Positions 17,391 to 25,654 of a DNA stretch of 33,620 bases are shown here, piece after piece. The notes under the pieces are model-generated. The model saw only the letters and a list, made by a program, of their open reading frames with translations. It had not been told where the DNA came from and did no database searches. The stretch spans positions 1-33,620 of the forward strand of contig VGPT01000014.1 of the NCBI GenBank assembly GCA_016882485.1. The letters are read 5' to 3'. Each line of letters starts with the position of its first letter. Position 1 is the stretch's first letter. The DNA comes from Cyanobacteria bacterium M_surface_10_m1_298 (lineage in GTDB: Bacteria > Cyanobacteriota > Cyanobacteriia > PCC-6307 > Cyanobiaceae). The position numbers were made by a program, and so were the translations under genes.

Positions 17391-18527
17391 ATGCAAGTCT
17401 CAGAGCGGTTTTTAGCCCTGCTTGAGCAGCAGCTGGCCCAATTCACAGATCGGCCTGACCTCCGTTCGCTGGTGGTGTATGTCGCCCTTCCGAGCGACAG
17501 CGGTGAGCCCTCCTTGCTGGCCATCGGCCACTGGCCCAGCAGCTTGGCCCTGCCCAGCAGGCGCCCCGATGCCACTCCCGCCTCCGAGCAGGACACCCGC
17601 CGCTGGCTCGCCCTCCGTGACGGATCCCTGCTGCTGGGGGCCCTCCGAATCGACAGTCAGTGCTGGCCGTGGCCGGGCGACTTCAGGCAACGGCTGGAGG
17701 CGACCGCCCAATGCCTCACCGAAGCGCTCAAACTCGACCTGGAGCAGCAGCGTTTGGGCCGTCAGCTCGCCCTGCGGGACGACCAGCTGAAGCTGCTGGT
17801 GCATCAATTGCGCAACCCCCTGGCGGCCCTACGCACCTTCGGACAGCTGCTGCGCCGGCGCCTGGATGGAGACAGCTCCAATCAGGATCTGGTGGACAAC
17901 CTGCTGGCTGAGCAACGGCAGCTGAACCGCTATGTCGATGCGATCGATCAACTGACGCAAAGCCCAGCCCTACCCGCGAGCGCATCCCCGCTGCAGCCGC
18001 TGCTGCTGCCACCGGCGCTCAACAACACAAGGCAAGAGCCCTTGCCGCAGGTTCTTGAACCGCTGCTGGAGCGCGCCGCCGCCACCGCTGCCCTGCAACA
18101 GAGGCCATGGCATCCACCGAAGGGCCTGCCGGATCTGCCCTGCCCGGCGGCCGCCATCTCCGAGATCCTGGCCAACCTGCTGGAGAACGCCTTCCGCTAC
18201 AGCCAAGCGGGAGGTCCGATCGGACTGCACTGCAGCGAACAGTCCGGAGAAATCCAGCTCACGATCTGGGATGGCGGACCGCCCATCCCCGCAGCAGAAC
18301 GGGACACGGTCTTTGCCAAAGGGGTGCGCGGCAGCACCGGACAGGCGCTGGCGGGTAGCGGCCTGGGGCTGGCCTTGGCTCGAGACCTGGCCGAAAGCGT
18401 GGGGGGCCGGTTGGAGCTGATCGTTCCGGCGTCCCGCATCGACCCCAGCCTGAGCGAGGCGGGCAATGGCTTTCGGCTCACACTCCCAGCCGCAGCAAGA
18501 GACCCAGCAGCAGCAAGGTCCAACTAA
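17391..18527 (+). CDS. Soluble sensor histidine kinase
   Basis: The 378-residue protein has an N-terminal sensory region (about 1-120, GAF-like in size but not confidently assigned) and a kinase core. H-box: H138 in LLVHQLRNPLAALRTF, the likely phosphorylation site. N-box: ILANLLENAFRYS (259-271; N262, N266). G1: IWDGGPPIP (D294). G2: GSGLGLALA (322-330). No membrane helix is present, so it is probably cytoplasmic. No response-regulator gene is nearby, making it an orphan kinase. The ATG at 17391 is followed by the family-like sequence. The last 50 bases overlap the 3' end of cobS on the other strand. The Pro/Gln-rich insert at about 190-250 between H- and N-boxes is unusually long and low in complexity. 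Confidence 0.9.
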   Translation: MQVSERFLALLEQQLAQFTDRPDLRSLVVYVALPSDSGEPSLLAIGHWPSSLALPSRRPDATPASEQDTRRWLALRDGSLLLGALRIDSQCWPWPGDFRQRLEATAQCLTEALKLDLEQQRLGRQLALRDDQLKLLVHQLRNPLAALRTFGQLLRRRLDGDSSNQDLVDNLLAEQRQLNRYVDAIDQLTQSPALPASASPLQPLLLPPALNNTRQEPLPQVLEPLLERAAATAALQQRPWHPPKGLPDLPCPAAAISEILANLLENAFRYSQAGGPIGLHCSEQSGEIQLTIWDGGPPIPAAERDTVFAKGVRGSTGQALAGSGLGLALARDLAESVGGRLELIVPASRIDPSLSEAGNGFRLTLPAAARDPAAARSN

Positions 18528-19260
18528 CGCTCCACTCCACACAGGCCCCGTAGCTGTCGCCGCTGTGTCCCCCCAGACGGCGGCCGAGACCGAGCGGCAG
18601 CATCACAGCGGGAGCCGCGCCGAGCCAACCCAACCACCACCAGGGGGCGGCGCCGAGTCCGATCTGCAGCCCACTCAAACCAGCCAGGAGCAGCAAGGCA
18701 GGGCTGAACTCAGCCAGCCAGCCCTGCCAGTGACGGCGGTGAAACCCAGCGCTGCCCTGCTGATCCCGCAGGTAAGGGAACGCATGCATCGCCACCAAGG
18801 GCGACACCCGGCCCCAGCAGGCCGCCCAGAGCAGAGCCCAAGGCGCCGCGCCTTGCAACAGACCCAGGCCGGCCACCTGAAGCAGGGTCGCCACCAGCAA
18901 CGCCTGCACCCCGCTCGCTCCCACTCTGCTGTCGTCCATCGCCGCCAAGCGCCGCTCTGGCGGAGCCGCCAGGCCATCGGCGGTGTCCATCAAGCCATCA
19001 AGGTGAAGGCCCCCGCTCAGGCTCCAACCGAGGGCCAGCACCAGGGGGATCTGCACCCAGAGTCCGGCGGGCTGGAGCAGCAGCCAGAGCAGAGCCTGAA
19101 GCACCCCCAGCACCAGGCCAACCCAGGGAGCGAACCGGGCGATGCGCTCAAAGCGCGGCGTCAGGCCTGGCGGCAGCGGCAACACGCTGTAGAAGATCCA
19201 AGCGCCGGCCAGATCCCCCAGCCAGGCGGCGCGAAACGGGGCCTTGGCCACGGCCAGCAA
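18478..19260 (-). CDS. cobS: Adenosylcobinamide-GDP ribazoletransferase (cobalamin synthase)
   Basis: CobS is a membrane enzyme that joins adenosylcobinamide-GDP with alpha-ribazole in the last stage of cobalamin (in picocyanobacteria, pseudocobalamin) synthesis. Its hallmark acidic motif GGLHLDGLMDTADGL is at 83-97, followed by MDDSRVGASG (108-117) and later GRVSPLVAMHAFPYLR. About six hydrophobic helices and 260 residues fit the family. The start is TTG at 19260 or GTG at 19251; no ATG is near. The C-terminal 50 bases overlap the histidine kinase gene in opposite orientation. The divergent tgt start is only 32 bases away. Confidence 0.93.
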   Translation of the reverse strand: MLAVAKAPFRAAWLGDLAGAWIFYSVLPLPPGLTPRFERIARFAPWVGLVLGVLQALLWLLLQPAGLWVQIPLVLALGWSLSGGLHLDGLMDTADGLAAPPERRLAAMDDSRVGASGVQALLVATLLQVAGLGLLQGAAPWALLWAACWGRVSPLVAMHAFPYLRDQQGSAGFHRRHWQGWLAEFSPALLLLAGLSGLQIGLGAAPWWWLGWLGAAPAVMLPLGLGRRLGGHSGDSYGACVEWSVSWTLLLLGLLLRLGV

Positions 19261-19292
19261 CGATGGATGCAGCCAATCCTGCCGCCTGATCG

Positions 19293-20411
19293 GTGTTCGC
19301 GTTCGAGATCACGGCCCACTGCCAGAACACCCGCGCCCGCTGCGGCTGCTTCCACACGCCCCACGGTGTGGTGCACACGCCCCGCTTCATGCCGGTGGGA
19401 ACCCTGGCCACGGTGAAGGGGGTGACGCCGGCGCAGCTCAAGGCCACCGGCGCCGAGATGGTGCTCTCCAACACCTTCCACCTGCACCTGCAACCGGGGG
19501 AGCAGATCGTGGCCGACGGCGGCGGCCTGCACCGCTTCATGGCCTGGGACGGGCCGATGCTCACCGATTCCGGAGGCTTCCAGGTGTTCAGCCTGGGCGA
19601 CATCAACACGATCAACGACCGGGGCGTGGTGTTCCGCTCCCCCCGCGATGGCGCCCGCATCGACCTCACCCCCGAGCGCTCGATGGCGATCCAAATGACC
19701 CTGGGGGCCGATGTGGCGATGGCCTTCGATCAGTGCCCTCCGTATCCGGCCACCGAAACCGAGGTGGCCGCCGCCTGCCGCCGCACCCACGCCTGGCTGG
19801 AGCGCTGCGTCGCCAGCCACACCAAAGCTGATCAGGCCCTGTTCGGCATCGTGCAGGGGGGCTGCTTCCCGCACCTGCGCGAGGAATCGGCGCGAGTGGT
19901 GAGCTCCATGGGGCTTCCGGGCATCGCCGTGGGCGGCGTGAGTGTGGGCGAGCCCGCTGAAGAGATGCACCGGATCGTGCGTCAGGTGGGACCGCTGCTC
20001 CCCGATGACAAACCCCACTACCTGATGGGTGTGGGCACGCTGCCGGAGATGGCGATTGCCGTGGCCAACGGCTTCGATCTGTTTGATTGCGTGCTGCCCA
20101 CACGTCTGGGCCGCCATGGGGCCGCCTTGGTGGGCGGTGAGCGCTGGAACCTGAAGAACGCCCGCTTCCGCCATGACCACACCCCCCTTGATCCGAGCTG
20201 CAGCTGCCCGGCCTGCACGGTGCACAGCCGCGCCTACCTGCACCACCTGATCAAGACCGATGAACTGCTGGGCAAGATCCTTTTGAGCCTGCACAACATC
20301 ACCCAGCTGGTGCGCTTCAGCAGTGCCATGGCCCGCGCGATTCAAGACGGCTGTTTTTCAGAGGATTTCGCTCCCTGGGAAGCAGACTCCCCGGCCGCCC
20401 ACACGTGGTAG
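19293..20411 (+). CDS. tgt: tRNA-guanine transglycosylase (queuine/preQ1 tRNA-ribosyltransferase)
   Basis: Tgt exchanges guanine-34 for preQ1 in tRNAs with GUN anticodons, leading to queuosine. The 372-residue protein shows the base-binding/catalytic D92 in [12 protein letters not shown], the nucleophile D265 in [12 protein letters not shown], and the zinc site C303, C305, C308 and H334 ([11 protein letters not shown] and SLHNITQ). FGIVQGG and [12 protein letters not shown] are typical. The start is a GTG at 19293 ([16 protein letters not shown]), matching the family N-terminus. psbK begins 30 bases after the stop and there is no terminator between them, so the two probably share a transcript. 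Confidence 0.97.
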   Translation: MFAFEITAHCQNTRARCGCFHTPHGVVHTPRFMPVGTLATVKGVTPAQLKATGAEMVLSNTFHLHLQPGEQIVADGGGLHRFMAWDGPMLTDSGGFQVFSLGDINTINDRGVVFRSPRDGARIDLTPERSMAIQMTLGADVAMAFDQCPPYPATETEVAAACRRTHAWLERCVASHTKADQALFGIVQGGCFPHLREESARVVSSMGLPGIAVGGVSVGEPAEEMHRIVRQVGPLLPDDKPHYLMGVGTLPEMAIAVANGFDLFDCVLPTRLGRHGAALVGGERWNLKNARFRHDHTPLDPSCSCPACTVHSRAYLHHLIKTDELLGKILLSLHNITQLVRFSSAMARAIQDGCFSEDFAPWEADSPAAHTW

Positions 20412-20441
20412 TTTCCGTCTCTAGCCAACGAACATTCCGGG

Positions 20442-20585
20442 ATGGCCGCCTACGCCCTGCAGACCCTGGCCCAGCTGCCCGAGGCCTATCAGGCCTTCGG
20501 CCCTCTGGTGGACATCCTGCCGATCATTCCTCTGTTCTTCTTGCTGCTGGCCTTTGTCTGGCAGGCCTCCGTGGGCTTCCGCTGA
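20442..20585 (+). CDS. psbK: Photosystem II reaction centre protein K
   Basis: This 47-residue single-helix protein is encoded as [11 protein letters not shown] followed by the mature part beginning [12 protein letters not shown] and ending [11 protein letters not shown]. The mature form would be 37 residues, exactly the usual PsbK size, with one hydrophobic helix ([18 protein letters not shown]). PsbK is a low-molecular-mass subunit next to CP43 in photosystem II and helps bind carotenoid and plastoquinone-region cofactors. It fixes the organism as an oxygenic phototroph. Its ATG at 20442 lies 30 bases after tgt, and a strong terminator follows within 21 bases. Confidence 0.95.
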   Translation: MAAYALQTLAQLPEAYQAFGPLVDILPIIPLFFLLLAFVWQASVGFR

Positions 20586-20605
20586 ATCCAGAAGCAACCC
20601 ACCAG

Positions 20606-20637
20606 CGGTGAGGGTTTCATACCCCCACCGTTTTTTT
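20606..20637 (+). terminator. Intrinsic terminator after psbK
   Basis: A 10-base stem with one A-C mismatch (CGGTGAGGGT at 20606-20615, ACCCCCACCG at 20621-20630; loop TTCAT) is followed by seven T residues (20631-20637). It ends the tgt-psbK unit just before the opposing glycosyltransferase stop at 20642. Confidence 0.9.
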
Positions 20638-20641
20638 GTGT

Positions 20642-21376
20642 CTAGCCGCGGCGCAGCACGGCCCAGGCAAATTCAGGTAGCGCCAGCATCCGGCGCCAGC
20701 GGCTCGGCTCCTGAATCAAGCGATACAGCCATTCGATCTGCAACCGGCTCATCCATTGCGGCGCCCGTTGCTTGGTGCCTGACCACACGTCAAAGCTTCC
20801 GCCCACTCCCATCCACAGACCCGGCTGCCCTTGGTGCATCCGCTGGATCCAGGTCTCCTGCCGCGGCACGCCCAAGGCCACCAGCACCAGATCGGGTTGG
20901 GCCTGCCGCAGTTGCTGCTCCAAGCCCGGCCACTGCTCAGGGCTCTGATACCCGTGCAGGGTGAAAGCAAGGTTCAAGCCAGGGATCTCGGCGCAAAGGC
21001 GCGTTGACACCAGGGCCATCACCTCCGGGCTCGCCCCCACCAGGGCCACCCGCCAGCCCCGCTGCGCCGCCTGCTCCAGCAGGGCCCGGGCCAGTTCGAT
21101 CCCTGGGCTACGCCGCACCCGATAGCCCCGCCGCTTCAGAGCCCAGACCACCCCTGCGCCATCGGGGATCACCAGGTCTGCGGCAGCGATGGCGGCCCCC
21201 AACTCCGGGTTCGCCAGGGCCGCCATCGTCATCTCAGCGTTGAGGGTCACGATCTGACCGCCCCCGCGCTGCTTGAGCTCCAGGGCCGCGAGCAGCACGT
21301 CATCCGCCACGGCCACCTGCACCCCCAGCACCTGGGTCACCCTCCAGGAGGGGGTCTCAGCAGCGTCAGTCGCCAT
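20642..21376 (-). CDS. WecG/TagA/CpsF family glycosyltransferase
   Basis: This 244-residue protein belongs to the GT26 family, which adds ManNAc-type sugars to lipid-linked precursors of wall or surface polymers. Signatures are VTLNAEMTMAALANPEL (43-59; N46, E48), VIPDGAGVVWALKRRGYRV (69-87; D72 is the equivalent of the TagA catalytic Asp), VALVGASPEV, VALGVPRQETWI and the C-terminal IEWLYRLIQEPSRWRRML, a membrane-association region in this family. The ATG at 21376 is chosen; the frame is open to 21616 but the extra 80 residues are Cys-rich noise lying over the next gene. A WecA-type enzyme is encoded at 5934-7037, so both steps of one lipid-linked glycan pathway may be in this window. Confidence 0.9.
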   Translation of the reverse strand: MATDAAETPSWRVTQVLGVQVAVADDVLLAALELKQRGGGQIVTLNAEMTMAALANPELGAAIAAADLVIPDGAGVVWALKRRGYRVRRSPGIELARALLEQAAQRGWRVALVGASPEVMALVSTRLCAEIPGLNLAFTLHGYQSPEQWPGLEQQLRQAQPDLVLVALGVPRQETWIQRMHQGQPGLWMGVGGSFDVWSGTKQRAPQWMSRLQIEWLYRLIQEPSRWRRMLALPEFAWAVLRRG

Positions 21377-21440
21377 CGATGCTGTCTTGAGGAAGGCCGC
21401 GCGAGAGAATCTATGGCCGGCCTCACGGCAACACCAGCCC

Positions 21441-24400
21441 ATGACCCTCAGCAGCGCCCCCGTGGCGAATACCGCCGCACCGCTGCAGCTGAGTGCCGCT
21501 GATGCCTGGCAGCGCCTCAACGAACTGGACCGACAGATCGAGCAGGTGGTGTTGCAGAGGCAGCATCCGATCACCGGTCTGTTGCCCGCCAGCACCGCCA
21601 ACAACGTGCACGGCAACTACGGCGACGCCTGGGTGCGCGACTGCGTCTACTCGATCCAATGCGTTTGGGGGCTGGCCCTGGCCCACCGGCGCCTGAGCGG
21701 GGCCTCCAGCCGCGTTTATGAATTGGAGCAGCGGGTGCTGCAGCTGATGCGCGGCCTGCTCAACGCGATGCTGCGCCAGGCCCACAAGGTGGAGCGCTTC
21801 AAGCACAGCCTCGCTCCGCTCGACTGCCTGCACGCCAAATACGACACCGGCAGCGGTAATCCGGTGGTGCCGGACGACGGCTGGGGGCACCTCCAGCTCG
21901 ATGCCACCGCCCTGTTTCTGCTGCAGCTGGCCCAGTTGACCCGCTCAGGCCTGGTGGTGGTGCAGACCAGCCACGAGCGCGACTTCATCCAAAACCTCGT
22001 GTATTACGTCGCCCGGGCCTACCGGGTGCGCGATTACGGGATCTGGGAGCGCGGCGACAAGGGCAACCACGGCATGCCGGAGCGCAACGCCAGCTCGATT
22101 GGCCTGGTGAAGGCGGCTCTGGAGGCCCTGGAGGCGCTCGATCTCTATGGCCCCCATGGCAACGGGCAGTGCACGTTGCACATCCCCCACGACGCGATCG
22201 TGCGGCTGCGCCGCGCCCTCACGAGCCTGCTGCCGCGTGAATCCGCCAGCAAAGAAGTCGATTCAGCCTGCCTGTCGGTCATTGGCTACCCCGCCTGGGC
22301 GGTGGAAGATCCCGCTCTGGTGGAGCGCACCCGAGCCAAGATCCGCACCGATCTGGGCGGCCCCTACGGCTACAAGCGTTTCCGCCGCGACGGGCATCAG
22401 ACCGTGGTCGAAGACCACACCCGTCTGCACTACGAGCGCGAGGAGCTGGCCCAGTTCGAGCACATCGAGTGCGAATGGCCGCTGTTTCTTGCCTATGAGC
22501 TGATCACCGCCTGCTGCGAGGAGCGCTGGGCGGAAGCCTGGAGCTGGCGTGAGCGGCTGCGCAAGTTGGCCGTGGAGGTCGATGGAGTCGCCCTCCTGCC
22601 CGAGCTCTATCTGGTGCCGAAGGGGTCAATCGAGGCCGAACGGCGCCTCCCCGGCAGCCAGGAGCGCCAGGCCAACGACAACGTGCCTCTGCTCTGGACC
22701 CAGAGCCTGACCTGGCTCAGCGATCTGATGCTGATGGGGCTCCTGGAGCCGGAACAGCTCGACCCGAGCAATCGGCGTTTGGGCAGCCAGCTCGGCGCGG
22801 AAGAGGTGTTGGTGAGCTTTGTTCCCGCACGGGAATCCATCGCCGCGGCCCTGGAAGCGGCTGGGCTGTCGGTGACCCGCCCTGGCACCGCCACCATCGC
22901 CAGCTCCAAAGAGCTGGGAGAGCGCATGGCTCAGGTGGGCGCCAACGCCCGCCTGGGGCTAAGCGGCCATCCGCCACTGCGGATGGAAACCATGGCGACC
23001 GCCAGGCTCTATCGCCAGGGAGGCGAAACCCTCGCCTTCCTGCCGGCGGTTCTCGAGGAGAGCACTTTCTACCTCTCCGATGACCCGGAGCAGCTGGTGG
23101 ATGCGGTGGCCAACGAAATCAGCCAGCTGCAGCGCCACTGGAGAGGCAGTGGGTCACCCCTGTTGCTGATCCCTGTGGAGGAGGGTCCCTTCCTGCGCAG
23201 CCCCGAGGCCTTCCTGCGCCTGGGGGAAACCCTGCGCTCTGGCCTGCTGGATGGGGTGGCGGTGCAACTCGACAGCCTCGAGGCCCTCAAAGAGCAGGCC
23301 TGCTGGGCTGAGCTGCCGAAGGGCACGGGCCAATCCGGCAGCACCACTGCGGCGAAGCCGGCCGTGCTCCTCCCCAGCGCGACCGATGCCAAACCACTCA
23401 CCGCCGAAGAGGAGCAGGAGCTCGAGGAATCGCCGCTGGAGGCTCTGTTGGAGCGCCTCTGGCAGAGCGCATCTCTCGAGGAGCAGGCGGAACTGCTGGA
23501 GCAGGTGGTGCGCCGCTTGGGCCTGACGGCCATGCTCACCGGGCCGAAGGGCAAGGCCTCCCCCAAGGCCCTGCTGGAGGAGGCCTACCGCCGCGCCCTC
23601 AAGCAGGGCAACTGGAATGTGGTGCGGCGCTGCGCGGGCTCCCTCGGCCTGGTGCACCCCCAGTTGGAAGACGCACTCACCGATCTGCTGGTGCGCCAGA
23701 AGCAGGTGGTGGTGGGCCGGAACTACACCAATGACTCCCTGATCACCCAGCCCACCGGCAGCCTGGCCATCGCCGCGATGATCCAGCGCTACAGCGGAGA
23801 AGACGGGCGCGAATGGGTGCTGCAGCAGGAGTTGCTGCTGGCCCTCGACGGGCTGGCCCGCCGCGACCCGAACCTGCTCAGCGGCAGCCTCACCCTGCAA
23901 CTGGGTCAATTGCTGCTGCTGCTCACCAGCGAACTCGCCGGTGAGCGCAACCTCTGTCCCAGTGAGGCTTTTGAAGCCCTATGCGAGCTGCCGCCCCACA
24001 GCATTGGCCGGCGCCTGCAACAGGTTCTGAGCGATGTAGAGCACGCCAAGGCAGCTCTCCAACGCAAGGAGCAGCTGCATCTGAGCGGGCGGGTCAGCTG
24101 GGAGGCCCCCGAACCCCTGGAGGAACTCAACAAGAGCGGTGACTGGCTGAAGCACCGCGAGCGGATGGGTGCCCTCCAAAACGTGCCCCGCAACTTCCAC
24201 CCCGGTATCTGGAGCCTGCTGCACCACTGCCAAGGCCTGGTGATCGGCGACAAGCTCGAGCGCCGCAACCGGCTCGAGAGCGCCCCACTGCTCAATGAGA
24301 AAACCCCCGGCGAGCGCAACTTCGCCATCCACGTGGAGCACCTGCTCAGCAAGATCGAGGCCCCCGAATACCGGCGCCTCTGCATCGAGACCCTGGTCAC

Positions 24401-24641
24401 CCTGATCGCCTTCGTCGATGCGAACCCCGATGTTCGCCTCGAGGATGACCTGGTGCTCGATGTAGTGATCGGCCACGCCGTGCGGGTGGGCTGGCAGCAA
24501 CGCCACCCGGAGCACGATGCGGCGGACTACCCCAGCCACAAGGCGGAAGCCTGGGATCAGTTCTACCGCTCATCCCCGGCCGATTGCCGCCGCTGGCAGC
24601 TGCTGGCGCTCAAGGAACTGGCGGAGCTGCAGCCGGCCTAA
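21441..24641 (+). CDS. Phosphorylase-kinase-alpha/beta-like protein with GH15 (glucoamylase-like) domain
   Basis: The protein has 1066 residues. The N-terminal (alpha/alpha)6 GH15-like region (about 30-430) contains HPITGLLPAS, YGDAWVRDCVYSIQCVWG, WGHLQLDATALFLLQLAQL, DYGIWERGDKGNHG (E203 is the likely general acid), NASSIGLVKAALEAL and ECEWPLFLAYE. As I recall the animal phosphorylase kinase alpha sequence, these align nearly word for word with it. The likeness continues: SLEEQAELLEQVVRRLG (about 678), a stretch near 715-770 and the C-terminal FHPGIWSLLHHCQGL and HVEHLLSKIEAPEYRRL (about 915-975). So the whole PhK alpha/beta architecture seems present except the prenylated tail. Database labels usually say GH15 glucoamylase. 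Substrate and role are unknown; a link to glycogen use is likely. ATG 21441 is preferred over an upstream frame start at 21273, which overlaps the divergent gene. Confidence 0.9.
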   Translation: MTLSSAPVANTAAPLQLSAADAWQRLNELDRQIEQVVLQRQHPITGLLPASTANNVHGNYGDAWVRDCVYSIQCVWGLALAHRRLSGASSRVYELEQRVLQLMRGLLNAMLRQAHKVERFKHSLAPLDCLHAKYDTGSGNPVVPDDGWGHLQLDATALFLLQLAQLTRSGLVVVQTSHERDFIQNLVYYVARAYRVRDYGIWERGDKGNHGMPERNASSIGLVKAALEALEALDLYGPHGNGQCTLHIPHDAIVRLRRALTSLLPRESASKEVDSACLSVIGYPAWAVEDPALVERTRAKIRTDLGGPYGYKRFRRDGHQTVVEDHTRLHYEREELAQFEHIECEWPLFLAYELITACCEERWAEAWSWRERLRKLAVEVDGVALLPELYLVPKGSIEAERRLPGSQERQANDNVPLLWTQSLTWLSDLMLMGLLEPEQLDPSNRRLGSQLGAEEVLVSFVPARESIAAALEAAGLSVTRPGTATIASSKELGERMAQVGANARLGLSGHPPLRMETMATARLYRQGGETLAFLPAVLEESTFYLSDDPEQLVDAVANEISQLQRHWRGSGSPLLLIPVEEGPFLRSPEAFLRLGETLRSGLLDGVAVQLDSLEALKEQACWAELPKGTGQSGSTTAAKPAVLLPSATDAKPLTAEEEQELEESPLEALLERLWQSASLEEQAELLEQVVRRLGLTAMLTGPKGKASPKALLEEAYRRALKQGNWNVVRRCAGSLGLVHPQLEDALTDLLVRQKQVVVGRNYTNDSLITQPTGSLAIAAMIQRYSGEDGREWVLQQELLLALDGLARRDPNLLSGSLTLQLGQLLLLLTSELAGERNLCPSEAFEALCELPPHSIGRRLQQVLSDVEHAKAALQRKEQLHLSGRVSWEAPEPLEELNKSGDWLKHRERMGALQNVPRNFHPGIWSLLHHCQGLVIGDKLERRNRLESAPLLNEKTPGERNFAIHVEHLLSKIEAPEYRRLCIETLVTLIAFVDANPDVRLEDDLVLDVVIGHAVRVGWQQRHPEHDAADYPSHKAEAWDQFYRSSPADCRRWQLLALKELAELQPA

Positions 24642-25630
24642 ATCGGCTCCGGCAGGGTCATGCAGATGTTGGCCTGCTCCACACACTGCTCGATTAGATC
24701 AGCCAGCAACAGGGCACGGGAGGCCTGCGGACCATCCACCGCCGGCTTCTCCTCGCCGCGCACGCACTGAAGGAAGTGCTCCAATTCCGCCACCAGGGGA
24801 TCCACCGGAGAGGTGCTCACCTCCTCAATGAAACCGTCGTTGCGGTAAAGCAACTCCCCGTGATCAGCACTGAACGACTGGTTGGTGCGGCGGTGGATCT
24901 GAAGACTGCGGTTGAGGAAATCGGTTTCCACCAGCGCGCTGCGGCAGTGGGCCGAGAGGCTGCGGATCTTGCGGTGGGCCATCTTGCTGGCCGTGAGGCT
25001 GGCCACCACGCCGTTGGCAAAACCGAGCGTGGCGTTCACATAGTCGATCGGGCCATCCGCACTGCGGCCCCCAGCAGCCGCCAGACGCACCACCGGTGAG
25101 CGCGCCAGCTCGAGCACCAGATCGATGTCATGGATCATCAGATCCAGCACCACCGACACATCATTGGCTCGGTCGGGATTGGGGCTGTGACGGCGGGCTT
25201 CCAGCACCACCACCTCCTCGTTCGCCACCACCTTCACCAGTTCGCGGAAGGCTGGGTTGAACCGCTCGATGTGCCCCACCTGCAGCAGCCGACCAGCGGC
25301 CTTGGCGGAGCGGATCAGATCGGAGGCTTCGTCCTGGGTGGCGGCGATCGGCTTTTCGATCAGCACGTGCACGCCGGCGTCGAAACAGGCCATGCCAACC
25401 CGGTGGTGCAGCAGGGTCGGCACCGCGATACACACCGCCTCCACCTCGTTCAGCAGCTCTGCGTAGTCGGGAAACCAACGGCAACCGAACTGCTCAACCG
25501 CCAACTGACCGCGGTGGGGATCCGGGTCCGCGACCCCCACCAGCTCTGCATCCTTGAGCAGGCTCAGCACCCGGGCGTGGTGCCAGCCCATGTTGCCGAT
25601 TCCAATCACCCCAACGCGGACAGGCTTCAT
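24638..25630 (-). CDS. Gfo/Idh/MocA family NAD(P)-dependent oxidoreductase
   Basis: This 330-residue protein has an N-terminal Rossmann domain with VGVIGIGNMGWHHARVL (6-23) and the family signature EKPIA (K93), plus the C-terminal alpha/beta domain with IHDIDLVLEL (H167, D168), where the substrate-handling His-Asp pair sits. These enzymes act on sugars, inositols, UDP-sugars or tetrapyrroles, and the substrate cannot be named from sequence; UDP-HexNAc dehydrogenases of surface-glycan pathways are plausible given WecA/WecG-like genes in the window. The ATG at 25630 gives MKPVRVGVIGIG; a TTG at 25642 is the alternative. It follows the CorC-type gene by 24 bases on the same strand, and its stop overlaps that of the PhK-like gene (CTAA). 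Confidence 0.9.
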   Translation of the reverse strand: MKPVRVGVIGIGNMGWHHARVLSLLKDAELVGVADPDPHRGQLAVEQFGCRWFPDYAELLNEVEAVCIAVPTLLHHRVGMACFDAGVHVLIEKPIAATQDEASDLIRSAKAAGRLLQVGHIERFNPAFRELVKVVANEEVVVLEARRHSPNPDRANDVSVVLDLMIHDIDLVLELARSPVVRLAAAGGRSADGPIDYVNATLGFANGVVASLTASKMAHRKIRSLSAHCRSALVETDFLNRSLQIHRRTNQSFSADHGELLYRNDGFIEEVSTSPVDPLVAELEHFLQCVRGEEKPAVDGPQASRALLLADLIEQCVEQANICMTLPEPI

Positions 25631-25654
25631 GGCGTTGGACAACCGGCGCAGTGA

